Shown here piece after piece: positions 17,751 through 26,571 of a stretch of DNA of 60,303 nucleotides. Made by a program: the position numbers and the translations under genes. This DNA is from Candidatus Giovannonibacteria bacterium RIFCSPLOWO2_01_FULL_46_13. Its GTDB lineage: Bacteria > Patescibacteriota > Minisyncoccia > JACPKW01 > UBA11713. Positions within the stretch are counted from its first letter, which is position 1; each line of letters opens with the position of its first letter. The notes beneath the pieces are model-generated. The model did no database searches. It worked only from the letters and a program-made list of their open reading frames with translations, and was not told where the DNA came from. The stretch spans positions 1,072 through 61,374 of the forward strand of contig MFIE01000019.1 of assembly GCA_001778785.1 (NCBI GenBank), read 5' to 3'.

Positions 17751-19043
17751 TTACTGGAGGGTTATGCTTATCGTGGTTGAGCCGATGTTCCCTGCCGCGT
17801 CTCGCGCCCGCGCCGATATTGAATAAATTCCCGGAGATGCCGCCGCCGGATTCCAGCTTACCGTGAATGGGTATGTTGTATCTTCTGCGCCGACCGAGAC
17901 TCCGTTAACGAATGCGCTCACCCCGGTAACCCCGGTGTTATCGATCGCCGAAATAGAGATGTCCATCTGTGTCGTGGTGGAGCGCGTTGTCCCGTTGACC
18001 GGAGAAATAATAATTACGGACGGCGGAGTTCGGTCCGGCTCGCTCGTCGCGCGGTTTATCGCGTTTTCATCTCTGCCGGCAAATCCTCCGGAAGGAGATA
18101 ATAGTTTTCCAACCATTTCTTGGAAAAAGACATTTATTATTTCGTTTATCTCATCCGCGACTTCGAGCTGCCGTATCCATGTTGTCTCAGATTTCTTTAA
18201 TTGATCCTCAACCAACCCTCCGGGAGTTTGTATTTTGCAATGTTTGGTATCTGTATATGTATCTCCCGTGTATTCTCCGGTTTCCGGGTCCACCACTTTT
18301 TCTTTTGGACAATCTTGCCATGAAAGAAATCCTCCGCCGGTTGTCTGCACCTCGGTTTGGCTTCCGTAAAGGGCGGCTGTTTTTGTTTCATCCATCTTGC
18401 TTACCCCCATCAGATATTGGCCCAAAATATTTCCGCTTGGATCGAGCGTTGCAAACCAGGCGTCCCAACCTCCGTGTGAAAAATCGTCAAAATAAATTTG
18501 AACTTGGAAATTCTCGACGTTGCGGACGATGTCCGAAAGTTTGCACCGCGCCTGTTCCGTATAGCTCGGCCGCCTGTGCACGTTCAAAAGAGGGGGGAGA
18601 CTCAACCTGAAGGGTTCGCAGACTAATTTTAAAAGTTCGGAATTTTTCCCAAAATACCTTTCTAGGAAAAGACCCACTGCGTTATCCATTTCACGAGAAA
18701 AATGTTCGAGGAAATTGTCCACGAACAAAGGCCCTCTGGCGTCCCCTGTTTTAATCCAGTTTTGTATTGATGTCGAAATTGTTTTTATTAACGATTTCGC
18801 TGCAAGGCCCGCGATTGTATCGAATATATATTCTTTTTGAACCAGCGCGTCTGTTGCTTGGGATATTAATTTATTTATCCCAGCGGTTAGTGTTGTCTGG
18901 ACTAAATTTTCAGGGTCAAGGACTATGTCCAAGGCGTGCGCAGTTTTAGGAGGGGGCAATGTCAAAGATCCCAAAAATAAACTTATTATAAAAAACCCTG
19001 CGAATATTTTTTGGGTTGTTTTGGAAAATCTAGGCATAATCAA
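17751..19043 (-). CDS. Exported protein with C-terminal Ig-like domain
   Basis: 430 aa. A signal peptide (about 8-38, ending at TAHA) is followed by a helical region of about 290 residues with scattered cysteines (about residues 140-240), then a linker and one bacterial Ig-like domain (about 340-430) with VIIISPVNG, DISISAIDNTGVTGVSAFV and YSISARARDAAGNIGST. Exported and anchored only by its neighbours. It probably belongs to the outer part of the pilus or secretion machine. It overlaps the upstream gene by 4 bp (ATGA). Confidence 0.6.
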   Translation of the reverse strand: MIMPRFSKTTQKIFAGFFIISLFLGSLTLPPPKTAHALDIVLDPENLVQTTLTAGINKLISQATDALVQKEYIFDTIAGLAAKSLIKTISTSIQNWIKTGDARGPLFVDNFLEHFSREMDNAVGLFLERYFGKNSELLKLVCEPFRLSLPPLLNVHRRPSYTEQARCKLSDIVRNVENFQVQIYFDDFSHGGWDAWFATLDPSGNILGQYLMGVSKMDETKTAALYGSQTEVQTTGGGFLSWQDCPKEKVVDPETGEYTGDTYTDTKHCKIQTPGGLVEDQLKKSETTWIRQLEVADEINEIINVFFQEMVGKLLSPSGGFAGRDENAINRATSEPDRTPPSVIIISPVNGTTRSTTTQMDISISAIDNTGVTGVSAFVNGVSVGAEDTTYPFTVSWNPAAASPGIYSISARARDAAGNIGSTTISITLQ

Positions 19044-19966
19044 TCAAAAAATTTATAGCCCTTGTCCGTTGGGCTGAAAATAATTCCTTTTTCCGAAAGA
19101 GTTTTCTTAAACTCCTGGTGGAACGCATTTAACTCTTCCTCCATTGCGAATCGGGCTTTGATTACGGCTACTGCCGCGAGCAGATCTTTGTCGGCGTTTC
19201 TTATGATTTCATCCGCGCGTTTCATCCTTGAGAGAATATTTGCTTCCGTCAAAGCAAAATTTTCATATCCCTTTGGTGTGGGAAGGTTCTTGATCGCGTC
19301 GATGCTTTTCCCGAATGCGTTAATTACCGGATCAATTTTTTCCAATTCTCCAGAATTTTCGGTTTCGAGGAATTTTATGAAAGAAGTTATGTCTCCTTCG
19401 GTAATGCCGGCAAAAGCGGACTCGTAGGCGAGGTGATGCAACTCATTAAAATATTTTTTTACCGATGAGGCGTCGTTTTTGTCCGAGATTTTAAGGTCGG
19501 ATGCGCTTATTCGCGCGGTCTCGCCTAATATCGCTTCCGGATTCGGGATAAAGCCCGCGATCCCCTCAAGGTCGGATTTGGAAATATCGGCTAGGCCGTT
19601 TTCCTCAAGAATTCTCGGACCTATGGCGTTCGCGAAGGCCTGCGAAAAAGCCTCGGTGAAGTTTGGAGTCTCGGCATTCTCGGGAGAACCTGTGTTGTTG
19701 TGGCTTGCTTCCTGGCCGTCGGGAATCCCGTCGCCGTCAGTATCCGCGTTCATTGGGTCGGTCTCCCACAGCACTTCTTCCCAGTCTTTCAGCCCATCTT
19801 TGTCCGAATCGAGAAGGGCGGCTTTGTTGGACTGGGCTAATTCCTCGTTTAAATAAACCTCCTCCCCGTTAAAAGCTGAAGAAAAATAGTAAAACCAAGA
19901 AAACATCCCTATGCCTAGGATTATAAAAAAGCTAAATATAAGTCTTGGGCTCAATAATTTCGTCAC
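19040..19966 (-). CDS. Membrane-anchored protein with thrombospondin type 3-like calcium repeats
   Basis: 308 aa, first gene of the secretion operon. One N-terminal membrane helix (about 10-30) is followed at residues 50-85 by two Asp-rich calcium-loop repeats, DSDKDGLKDWEEVL and DTDGDGIPDGQE, spaced as in thrombospondin type 3 repeats. The rest is helical. The start is GTG at 19966 (MTKLLSPRL). A TATAAT element ends 8 nt upstream, so the mRNA is likely leaderless. Probably a surface component stabilised by calcium; exact role unknown. Confidence 0.65.
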   Translation of the reverse strand: MTKLLSPRLIFSFFIILGIGMFSWFYYFSSAFNGEEVYLNEELAQSNKAALLDSDKDGLKDWEEVLWETDPMNADTDGDGIPDGQEASHNNTGSPENAETPNFTEAFSQAFANAIGPRILEENGLADISKSDLEGIAGFIPNPEAILGETARISASDLKISDKNDASSVKKYFNELHHLAYESAFAGITEGDITSFIKFLETENSGELEKIDPVINAFGKSIDAIKNLPTPKGYENFALTEANILSRMKRADEIIRNADKDLLAAVAVIKARFAMEEELNAFHQEFKKTLSEKGIIFSPTDKGYKFFD

Positions 19967-19974
19967 CCTACTTT

Positions 19975-19980
19975 ATTATA
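19975..19980 (-). promoter_or_regulatory. -10 element of the secretion operon
   Basis: On the minus strand TATAAT occupies 19980-19975 and the GTG start of the first operon gene is at 19966, leaving 8 nt. No good -35 hexamer is seen 16-18 nt upstream. The spacing places the start site at or within about two bases of the start codon. Confidence 0.5.
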
Positions 19981-20057
19981 GGGGGTTTCCTGTTATAAAT
20001 TTGTGCATAAACCCGCCAATAAATGTTATTGGATGCTGGATAAATGGTGGAAAACTT

Positions 20058-20786
20058 TTATCGGAGTATTTCTTTCCAGTTCTCGAGCGAAAGCTCTTCC
20101 GGTCGCCTCGTCAAATATTTCTCCGGGAGGGAGATCTTCTTTCCGAGCGAGTGGCGGAGCATTTTTCTCTTCTGTCGGAAGGCGTTATGCAAAATTTCGA
20201 AGAATTTTTCCTCTTTAATCTTGTTTTTTCTAAAAAAGTTATCCGAAATGTTTGAAATCTTTATTATCGCTGAGTCTACTTTTGGCGCGGGCGAAAAATT
20301 TCCTTTGGAGATCTTTTTAATGAATTCAACTTTCCCATAAGCCTGCGTACAGAGGGCCAACAAATTCATTTCCGGCGGAGCGGCGGAAATTCTTTTTGCA
20401 ACTTCGTACTGGACCATGAGCACCAAAAGGCGCGGCTTGTTTTTTGCCGAGAGGAAATTTTTTAGGAAGTGTGAAGTGATGTAGTATGGTATGTTCGCGA
20501 CGATTTTTGCCCCTGGAATATTTTCAAATTTCAAAATATCTTCCTGGATGATTTTTACATTTTTAGAGCCCTGAAATTTTTCTACGAGGATGGGGATCAA
20601 GTCGCGGTCTTTTTCGACGGCGACAACTTTTTTCGCCCTTGCGGCGAGGACTTCGGTTAAGCTCCCCAACCCCGGCCCAACTTCCAAAACCGTATCGGCA
20701 CTCCCGACTTCCGCAACCTCCGCCATCTTTTCCAAGATGGATTTATTTTTCAAGAAATTTTGCCCAAATATTTTTTTTGCTTCCAT
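20058..20786 (-). CDS. rsmA: 16S rRNA adenine dimethyltransferase RsmA/KsgA
   Basis: 242 aa. It dimethylates two adjacent adenines near the 3' end of 16S rRNA using S-adenosylmethionine. The signature pieces are FGQNFLKNKSIL at the N-terminus, the SAM-binding VLEVGPGLGSLTEVL (about 35-49), VVAVEKD, and the catalytic NIPYYITSHFL near residue 100. Length is slightly short for the family. One base separates it from uvrD, so the two are cotranscribed. Confidence 0.95.
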   Translation of the reverse strand: MEAKKIFGQNFLKNKSILEKMAEVAEVGSADTVLEVGPGLGSLTEVLAARAKKVVAVEKDRDLIPILVEKFQGSKNVKIIQEDILKFENIPGAKIVANIPYYITSHFLKNFLSAKNKPRLLVLMVQYEVAKRISAAPPEMNLLALCTQAYGKVEFIKKISKGNFSPAPKVDSAIIKISNISDNFFRKNKIKEEKFFEILHNAFRQKRKMLRHSLGKKISLPEKYLTRRPEELSLENWKEILR

Positions 20787-20787
20787 A

Positions 20788-22716
20788 TTACTCCAATGTT
20801 ATTGTCGCCTCCTCGGCCCTTTCTAAAAGCTCTTCCGGGATGTCAAAAAGAAATTTTGAAGGAAGGTTTATTTTTCTCTCGCCGAAAATTGTGCGGAAGA
20901 CAGAATACGAAAGATAAATTTTCTCTTTCGAACGAGTGAGCGCCACGTAAAAAAGTCTTCGCTCTTCTTCCTCACGAAGCTCTGCGTTGTCTCCGGAAAG
21001 TGCGGAGTGCGGGAAGAGGCCTTCTTCGAGCCCAGCGATGAAAATCGCTTTAAATTCAAGGCCTTTTGCGGCGTGCACGGTCATGAGCTTGATGGAATTT
21101 TCTTCTTTTTTTATCGTGTCCTGGTCGGACATCAATGCCGCGTCTTCCAACAATTTTAAAATTCCTTCCGGCGCCGATCCGCCAGCCGGCGGATCGTATC
21201 TTTTTGCGAGCGTTACTAATTCTTGGATGTTTGCCAAGCGCATCTCCCCTTCCTCCGTGCCGTCGTTAAAATATTCTTCTAGTCCGGATTTTTTTATGAT
21301 GGCTTTTATTGCCTCCGAAGATTTTTTTTCTGTAACTTCTTTTTTAACCTCTTCCAATATTTTTTTAAACTCCACGATCTTGTTCTGCTCTTTTGGGCTA
21401 AGTTCCTCTCCTGATAAAATTTTTGTCAATAAAACTTTTCCAATCCCCCGCGGAGGGAAGTTCGTGATGCGCTTCATGGATAAAACATCGTCCGGGTTTA
21501 AGGCCGCGCGAAGGTAAGCGAGGGTATCCTTGATTTCCTTTCTTTCGTAAAACCGGACGCCGATAACTTGGTACGAAATATTTTTTTCAAGCATTTTTTC
21601 TTCGATGATCCGCGACTGGAAATTGGTGCGGTATAAAACCGCAATCTCTCGCGGAGGCATCCCTCCGCCGGCCGGCGGATTTACCAAATGGTTTGCGATC
21701 TCCGCTATGAAAGTCGCCTCCTCTTCTTCGTTGGAAGCTTCGAACAAAGTTATTTTCGGCCCAGATTTTTTCCTGGAAAAAAGATTTTTTGGGACGCGCG
21801 CTTTATTTTTCACGATGACCGCGTTTGCCGCGTCCAAAATTAATTGCGTGGACCTATAATTTTCTTCGAGCGTTATCATTTTCGCATCTGGCCAGTCGCG
21901 TTCGAAGTGCAAGATATTCCTGAAGTCGGCTCCCCTCCAGGAATAAATTGCCTGGTCGATATCGCCCACGACGCAAATGTTCCGGTATTTTTGGGCGAGA
22001 AGTTTTGTCAGGTGGTATTGCACGAGATTCGTATCTTGGTACTCGTCTACGTGTATATATTTGAACCTTTCCTGCCAAAATAGGAGAATTTCTGGGTTTT
22101 TAGTGAAAAGCTCGACCGTTTTCAATAATAAGTCGTCAAAATCAAGGGCTTTTGCGTTGGTGAGCTTTTCTTCGTACTTTCGCCAGGTTTCAAGCAGGAT
22201 ATTGCCGAACTGCCCGCTTCCCGAGGAACTCCAGTCGTTCGGGTTCTCCATTTCGTTCTTTTTCCTGGATATGATGTTCCTTAATTTTTTAGCTTCGTAC
22301 TTTTTCGGGTCGAGGCCCATGTCGTTGAGTGCCTCCTTTATCATGGCGAGGGCATCTTCCTCGTCCATGATGGAAAAACTTCTCGGGATTCCGATCGCTT
22401 TTCCGGAATTGCGGAGGATGTACACGCAAAAACTATGGAAGGTCCCAACCCATGGACCGGGTGCTTGCTCGTCGTATGGGTGGCTTTTCATCGCCGAAAT
22501 ACGGGTCCGCATTTCTTCGGCGGCTTTATTTGTGAAAGTTATGGCCAGTATTGACTCTGGTTTGACACCTTTCTCGATCAAATGCGAAATGCGATGGGTC
22601 AAAACCATCGTTTTGCCGGAACCGGCGCCCGCAACTATCAATACTGGGCCTTCCGATGTCAATATTGCTTCCTCTTGCGACGGGTTAGGGGAAGAATGTT
22701 CAAAATTTTTAGGCAT
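20788..22716 (-). CDS. UvrD/PcrA family ATP-dependent DNA helicase
   Basis: A 642-aa superfamily 1A helicase for DNA repair and replication restart. Walker A is VAGAGSGKT (near residue 30), motif II is HVDEYQDTN, motif III is GDIDQAIYSWRGA, and the C-terminal motifs include LMTVHAAKGLEFKA and FYVALTRSKEKIYLSY. I prefer the ATG at 22716 over the TTG one codon earlier. Two small GC palindromes (21176-21195 and 21664-21679) lie in frame and each encodes PPAGG in what should be surface loops, an uncommon insertion. The protein is otherwise intact. Confidence 0.93.
   Translation of the reverse strand: MPKNFEHSSPNPSQEEAILTSEGPVLIVAGAGSGKTMVLTHRISHLIEKGVKPESILAITFTNKAAEEMRTRISAMKSHPYDEQAPGPWVGTFHSFCVYILRNSGKAIGIPRSFSIMDEEDALAMIKEALNDMGLDPKKYEAKKLRNIISRKKNEMENPNDWSSSGSGQFGNILLETWRKYEEKLTNAKALDFDDLLLKTVELFTKNPEILLFWQERFKYIHVDEYQDTNLVQYHLTKLLAQKYRNICVVGDIDQAIYSWRGADFRNILHFERDWPDAKMITLEENYRSTQLILDAANAVIVKNKARVPKNLFSRKKSGPKITLFEASNEEEEATFIAEIANHLVNPPAGGGMPPREIAVLYRTNFQSRIIEEKMLEKNISYQVIGVRFYERKEIKDTLAYLRAALNPDDVLSMKRITNFPPRGIGKVLLTKILSGEELSPKEQNKIVEFKKILEEVKKEVTEKKSSEAIKAIIKKSGLEEYFNDGTEEGEMRLANIQELVTLAKRYDPPAGGSAPEGILKLLEDAALMSDQDTIKKEENSIKLMTVHAAKGLEFKAIFIAGLEEGLFPHSALSGDNAELREEEERRLFYVALTRSKEKIYLSYSVFRTIFGERKINLPSKFLFDIPEELLERAEEATITLE
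21176..21195. repeat. Small GC palindrome, copy in uvrD (DPPAGG)
   Basis: GATCCGCCAGCCGGCGGATC: 8-nt arms flanking AGCC. It lies in frame inside uvrD and encodes D-P-P-A-G-G-S on the minus strand. Same family as 21664-21679 and 55648-55663, consensus TCCGCCRGCYGGCGGA. Confidence 0.7.
21664..21679. repeat. Small GC palindrome, second copy in uvrD (NPPAGG)
   Basis: TCCGCCGGCCGGCGGA, a perfect 16-nt palindrome in frame in uvrD, encoding N-P-P-A-G-G just before the conserved REIAVLYRTN strand. Confidence 0.7.
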
Positions 22717-22833
22717 CAATTTAGGATAACACGCAAGTTTGGCACTTCAAATTTTTGGCTAAAAATAAGGGGTTTTGACACTTTTTTAAAAAATAATTGC
22801 TATTTTTTCTGGGGATAAAGTGGGTAAAAATCA

Positions 22834-22862
22834 TTGACCCAAGCTTATTAAAATTGTAAAAT
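22834..22862 (+). promoter_or_regulatory. Promoter of the LysM-M23 peptidase gene
   Basis: TTGACC (22834-22839), 17-nt spacer, TAAAAT (22857-22862). Predicted start near 22869, giving a leader of about 130 nt before the TTG start at 23002. Confidence 0.55.
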
Positions 22863-22870
22863 ATATCGGT

Positions 22871-22922
22871 AAGGTAGTTTCAGAATTTTTCCATCCTTTG
22901 CCCAAAGGTCACACTACCTTTT
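22871..22922 (+). terminator. Leader hairpin, possible attenuator
   Basis: AAGGTAGT (22871-22878) pairs with ACTACCTT (22913-22920) and a short T run follows. An inner CCTTT/AAAGG hairpin (22895-22908) lies inside. It begins a few bases after the predicted start site, so it could end transcription early or protect the leader. Confidence 0.4.
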
Positions 22923-23001
22923 ACTCCTAACTAGACTTTTAACTATTAAGATTACAATTTGGCGCGCTTTTTCTTCTTGGATAGATAAGAAGCGCTGTAT
23001 A

Positions 23002-24027
23002 TTGCTCACCTTTAGGTCCCAGGGAAAGGAAAAATTCCTCCTGGTCTCCTTTTTGCTATCATTTCTTTTCAGCCTTCCGCAGGCCGAGGCAAAGTTTTTT
23101 ACAATGTTCGAAAAGATTTTAGGGAAAACTACAGTTTCAAGTTCGAGCGGGCTTAGCTCGCAGGTCTTGCCTCTGCTTTCCGCCCCCCTTAACTCCAACC
23201 TTTTGGCAGGAACAGGAGGAGGCGAAGTCTCTATTGTCCAGAATTCGGCAATACTCCCCATGACCGGTCCCTTGGGATCGATGGCGGATGTGCAGGAAAA
23301 TAAGTCCGATGCTATTAGCCTTTATCTCGTCCGTGAGGGCGATACCATCTCCGAGATCGCTGAATTATTTGATGTAACGCCCAATACTATCCGTTGGGCC
23401 AATAATTTGAAAGGCGGGGGGCTAATTTCTCCCGGACAGGTCTTGGTGATTCTCCCGGTTTCCGGCCTACAATATAAAGTCCAGAAAGGGGATACGGTCG
23501 CGAGCATCGTAAAGAAATTCGGCGGAGACACTGACGAAATATTAAGTTTTAATGATTTAAGTTCGAGCTCCGGCCTAACCGTTGGGACAACTCTTATAAT
23601 TCCAAACGGCGAAGCACAGGTGATCGTGCAGGCTCCAACAAAACCAAAATCTATCGCTTCCAAAGCTTCCGGCCCTTCGTACCAAGGATATTACGCCCGG
23701 CCGATTTCTGGCGGGATACGCACGCAGGGGATCCACGGATATAACGGGGTGGATCTTGCTAACTCCTGTGGAACGCCTATCGCGGCCTCCGCCGCTGGAA
23801 ATGTTTTGATCGCTAGGTCTTCCGGATGGAACTCCGGTTACGGGCAATATGTTGTCGTTGGCCATCCAAACGGTACGCAAACTTTATATGCCCACATGAA
23901 TGGGATCGTTGTTGCCCCGGGTTGGGAAGTCTATCAAGGCCAAATTTTGGGATACTTAGGCACGACCGGACTCTCGACCGGCTGTCACATTCACTTCGAA
24001 GTTCGCGGCGCCAGGAACCCGTTCTAA
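23002..24027 (+). CDS. Secreted M23 peptidase with two LysM domains
   Basis: 341 aa. The N-terminal hydrophobic segment (FLLVSFLLSFLFSLPQAEA) is a signal peptide. Two LysM domains bind peptidoglycan (YLVREGDTISEIAELFDVTP, about 110-155, and YKVQKGDTVASIVKKFGGDT, about 158-205). The C-terminal M23/LytM domain (about 230-341) has the metal ligands in HGYNGVDLA, YAHMNG and GCHIHFEVRG, so it is predicted to be active. It cleaves wall peptides outside the cell. The only in-frame start that keeps the full signal peptide is TTG at 23002. Confidence 0.9.
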   Translation: MLTFRSQGKEKFLLVSFLLSFLFSLPQAEAKFFTMFEKILGKTTVSSSSGLSSQVLPLLSAPLNSNLLAGTGGGEVSIVQNSAILPMTGPLGSMADVQENKSDAISLYLVREGDTISEIAELFDVTPNTIRWANNLKGGGLISPGQVLVILPVSGLQYKVQKGDTVASIVKKFGGDTDEILSFNDLSSSSGLTVGTTLIIPNGEAQVIVQAPTKPKSIASKASGPSYQGYYARPISGGIRTQGIHGYNGVDLANSCGTPIAASAAGNVLIARSSGWNSGYGQYVVVGHPNGTQTLYAHMNGIVVAPGWEVYQGQILGYLGTTGLSTGCHIHFEVRGARNPF

Positions 24028-24084
24028 TTTCACGATCTCGCGTTGCATTTTTTACTCAACGCGTAAGTATTGTAGTATTTTGAT

Positions 24085-25545
24085 ATGCTGTTTAATTCGC
24101 GGACTTTTCTAGTCTTCTATATTGTTGTAACAAGTCTTTACTTTTTGATTCCGCATCGCTTAAGATGGCTACTTCTACTTGCGGGGAGCATTGTTTTCTA
24201 TATGGCTTTCGTGCCGGCGTATATCTTGATTCTTGGCTGGACGATAGTCGTTGATTATTTTGCGGGCTTATTCATTGAAAAAGCAACGGGACAGAAAAGA
24301 AAACTCTTTTTGATTGTAAGTCTTGTCTCGAATGTTGGTGTTTTGGCGTTCTTTAAGTATTTCAATTTTCTGAACGAAAGCCTGACTGCACTTTTGGGGA
24401 CTATTGGAATTGCGAATTCCGTCCCGTTCCTGACGATTCTTCTCCCAATAGGGTTGTCGTTTCATACATTTCAGGCAATGAGTTATACGATTGAGGTTTA
24501 TCGCGGCCGGAACGCAGAACGAAACTTCGGTATTTTTGCCCTATACGTGATGTTCTACCCCCAGCTTGTCGCGGGACCTATTGAGCGGCCTCAGAATTTA
24601 CTCCATCAGTTTTATGAAAAGCACGAGTTTGATTACCGGAGAATGTCGGATGGCATCAAGCTAATGCTTTGGGGCCTCTTTAAAAAAGCCGTCATTGCTG
24701 ACCGGCTTGCCATTCTAGTGGACAGGGTATATGCCGACCCATTGAGTTACGGGGGTGCGCATTTTATTGTAGCGACTGTGTTTTTTGCTTTCCAGATTTA
24801 TTGTGACTTTTCCGGCTATACTGATATGGCCAGAGGGGCTGCGCATACGATGGGATTTCGTTTGATGGAAAATTTTCTCCGGCCGTATCATGCCCGCTCG
24901 GTCCAAGAATTTTGGAGAAGGTGGCATATCTCATTAACAACCTGGTTTAGGGATTATCTTTATATTCCGCTTGGAGGAAACCGGGTCCCGCTTACGAGGT
25001 GGTATTTTAATATTTTTATCGTTTTTTTAATAAGCGGACTTTGGCATGGGGCGAGTTGGAATTTTATCATTTGGGGAGCTCTGCACGGCTTATTTTTACT
25101 TATGTCGATTTCTACAAAAAGAATTCGCGAAGCTTTTGTGCGCGCCGTGCGTCTCGATCGCGTTCCAGTGGTTCACAATCTTTTACAGACATTAATCACG
25201 TTTTCCCTTGTAGCATTCGCGTGGATTTTTTTCAGAGCAAGTTCACTTGCTGATGCGCTCTATATTGTTTTCCACCTGCCAGAGGGTGTAGTATCGCTTT
25301 TCGATATTACATCATTGCCGCAAATTTTCGGCGGTTTTCGTCTAAGGGGCGTGGAGCTCACTCTAGCATTCTTCGGACTCGCGCTTTTGGGGATAGTTGA
25401 ATACCTTGAACGTTTCGGAAGTATTCGCGAGCGTATAAAGAGGTATCCGCTATGGGTCAGGTGGTCTATGGCCTATGCTCTGCTAGCGGGCGCATATTTT
25501 CTGGGAGTATACGACGACATCGAATTTATTTATTTTCAATTTTGA
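24085..25545 (+). CDS. MBOAT family O-acyltransferase (AlgI/DltB-like)
   Basis: A 486-aa polytopic protein with about ten to eleven membrane helices. The MBOAT core is clear: FHTFQAMSYTIEVYRG, YPQLVAGPIERP, FWRRWHISLTTWFRDYLYIPLGG, and the catalytic His in SGLWHGASWNFIIWG. These enzymes pass acyl groups across the membrane to extracellular polymers such as alginate (AlgI) or teichoic acid (DltB). It is followed 3 bp later by an SGNH-like gene, a usual partner, and then by a convergent acyl-AMP ligase gene. The donor and acceptor cannot be read from the sequence. Confidence 0.92.
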   Translation: MLFNSRTFLVFYIVVTSLYFLIPHRLRWLLLLAGSIVFYMAFVPAYILILGWTIVVDYFAGLFIEKATGQKRKLFLIVSLVSNVGVLAFFKYFNFLNESLTALLGTIGIANSVPFLTILLPIGLSFHTFQAMSYTIEVYRGRNAERNFGIFALYVMFYPQLVAGPIERPQNLLHQFYEKHEFDYRRMSDGIKLMLWGLFKKAVIADRLAILVDRVYADPLSYGGAHFIVATVFFAFQIYCDFSGYTDMARGAAHTMGFRLMENFLRPYHARSVQEFWRRWHISLTTWFRDYLYIPLGGNRVPLTRWYFNIFIVFLISGLWHGASWNFIIWGALHGLFLLMSISTKRIREAFVRAVRLDRVPVVHNLLQTLITFSLVAFAWIFFRASSLADALYIVFHLPEGVVSLFDITSLPQIFGGFRLRGVELTLAFFGLALLGIVEYLERFGSIRERIKRYPLWVRWSMAYALLAGAYFLGVYDDIEFIYFQF

Positions 25546-25548
25546 TTT

Positions 25549-26571
25549 ATGATTAGCCAAGATTTTGTAAAATTTGCAGCTCGCGCGTCTATTTTTTCTT
25601 TAGGCTTTTTGGCACTTTTTGCTCTGGCCTCCCTGCATTTTCATTATCGCATCGTTGCCCGCGACAATGTGTTTATTTTACTAAATGCATTTCGGAACGA
25701 GTCTATACAACCACGTGTCGTGATTTTGGGCGATTCCCATGCTACGTTTGATATTTTGTCTGCCAAATTTCCAAGGGAATATTATAATTTTGCTTACCCG
25801 AGCGAGAATTGGAGAAAATTTGTCCTCCGTGCGCGGGCCACCATAAATTTGAAAGATTCGCTAGAATACATAATAGTGCCCTTGGATTATTATCAATTTT
25901 CACCGACGCGTGCCAGGCATGTTTTCTTTACAGACTATCTTTTTTTCTCGCCAATAGAGGATATAAGAGACGTTTATCATCCTTCGCTTTTGGAGCTATT
26001 CAAGGCAAAAGTTTCTTCCGTCCTCCCGCTTGTGAGCCCGTCCAATCGCAATACATACCGACGCGTGCTCGGGGAAGATATATACAAATTTTTTGGCGGA
26101 AAGGAAAAAGGAAAAATGATTTATATCGGAGAACACAATGAGTTGCGATGGGAAGGCGAAAGTGTCGTGTGGAGCGAGTTGCCTGGCGAAAAAAAGCGGT
26201 TTGCGATATTTGATCGCGAAAAAGAGCAATTTCTAAAACCGTTTATTGATGGCGATTTGTACAATGTTTTCGAGGAATTTTTTTCGTTTGCCCAGGCTCA
26301 TGATGTAAAAGTTATCGGGGTTTTTTATCCGACTACCCTAGAATATAACGAAGTTCTTTCGCGTTTTGATAAGGAAACCGGCAATATCACGGCGCTTGGG
26401 GAAAAATATAAAAATCTTCCCTTACACGCAACGCTCGATTACCGGAATGTTTTTGATGATCATCAGGAATATTTTAGCGACACTGACCACCTAAATCGAA
26501 ATGGTGCAGGAATATTTACGGAAATCATTCTTCGGGATTTGGAGAAGATTATAGAAAAAACGGAGCCTTAG
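25549..26571 (+). CDS. Membrane-anchored SGNH-like protein (DltD/AlgJ-like partner)
   Basis: 340 aa. One N-terminal membrane helix (about 15-33) is followed by an extracellular SGNH-type domain with the block I motif VVILGDSHATFDIL near residue 60 and a C-terminal block V motif DTDHLNRNGAG near 310 that supplies Asp and His. Such proteins work with MBOATs in polymer acylation. It starts 3 bp after the MBOAT stop, so they form an operon. Its last 23 bp overlap the convergent ligase gene. Confidence 0.75.
   Translation: MISQDFVKFAARASIFSLGFLALFALASLHFHYRIVARDNVFILLNAFRNESIQPRVVILGDSHATFDILSAKFPREYYNFAYPSENWRKFVLRARATINLKDSLEYIIVPLDYYQFSPTRARHVFFTDYLFFSPIEDIRDVYHPSLLELFKAKVSSVLPLVSPSNRNTYRRVLGEDIYKFFGGKEKGKMIYIGEHNELRWEGESVVWSELPGEKKRFAIFDREKEQFLKPFIDGDLYNVFEEFFSFAQAHDVKVIGVFYPTTLEYNEVLSRFDKETGNITALGEKYKNLPLHATLDYRNVFDDHQEYFSDTDHLNRNGAGIFTEIILRDLEKIIEKTEP

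Noticed and set aside
21176..21679. The two palindromes in uvrD as terminators or as signs of a broken gene
   Set aside because: No T run follows, the frame stays open and all helicase motifs are intact.
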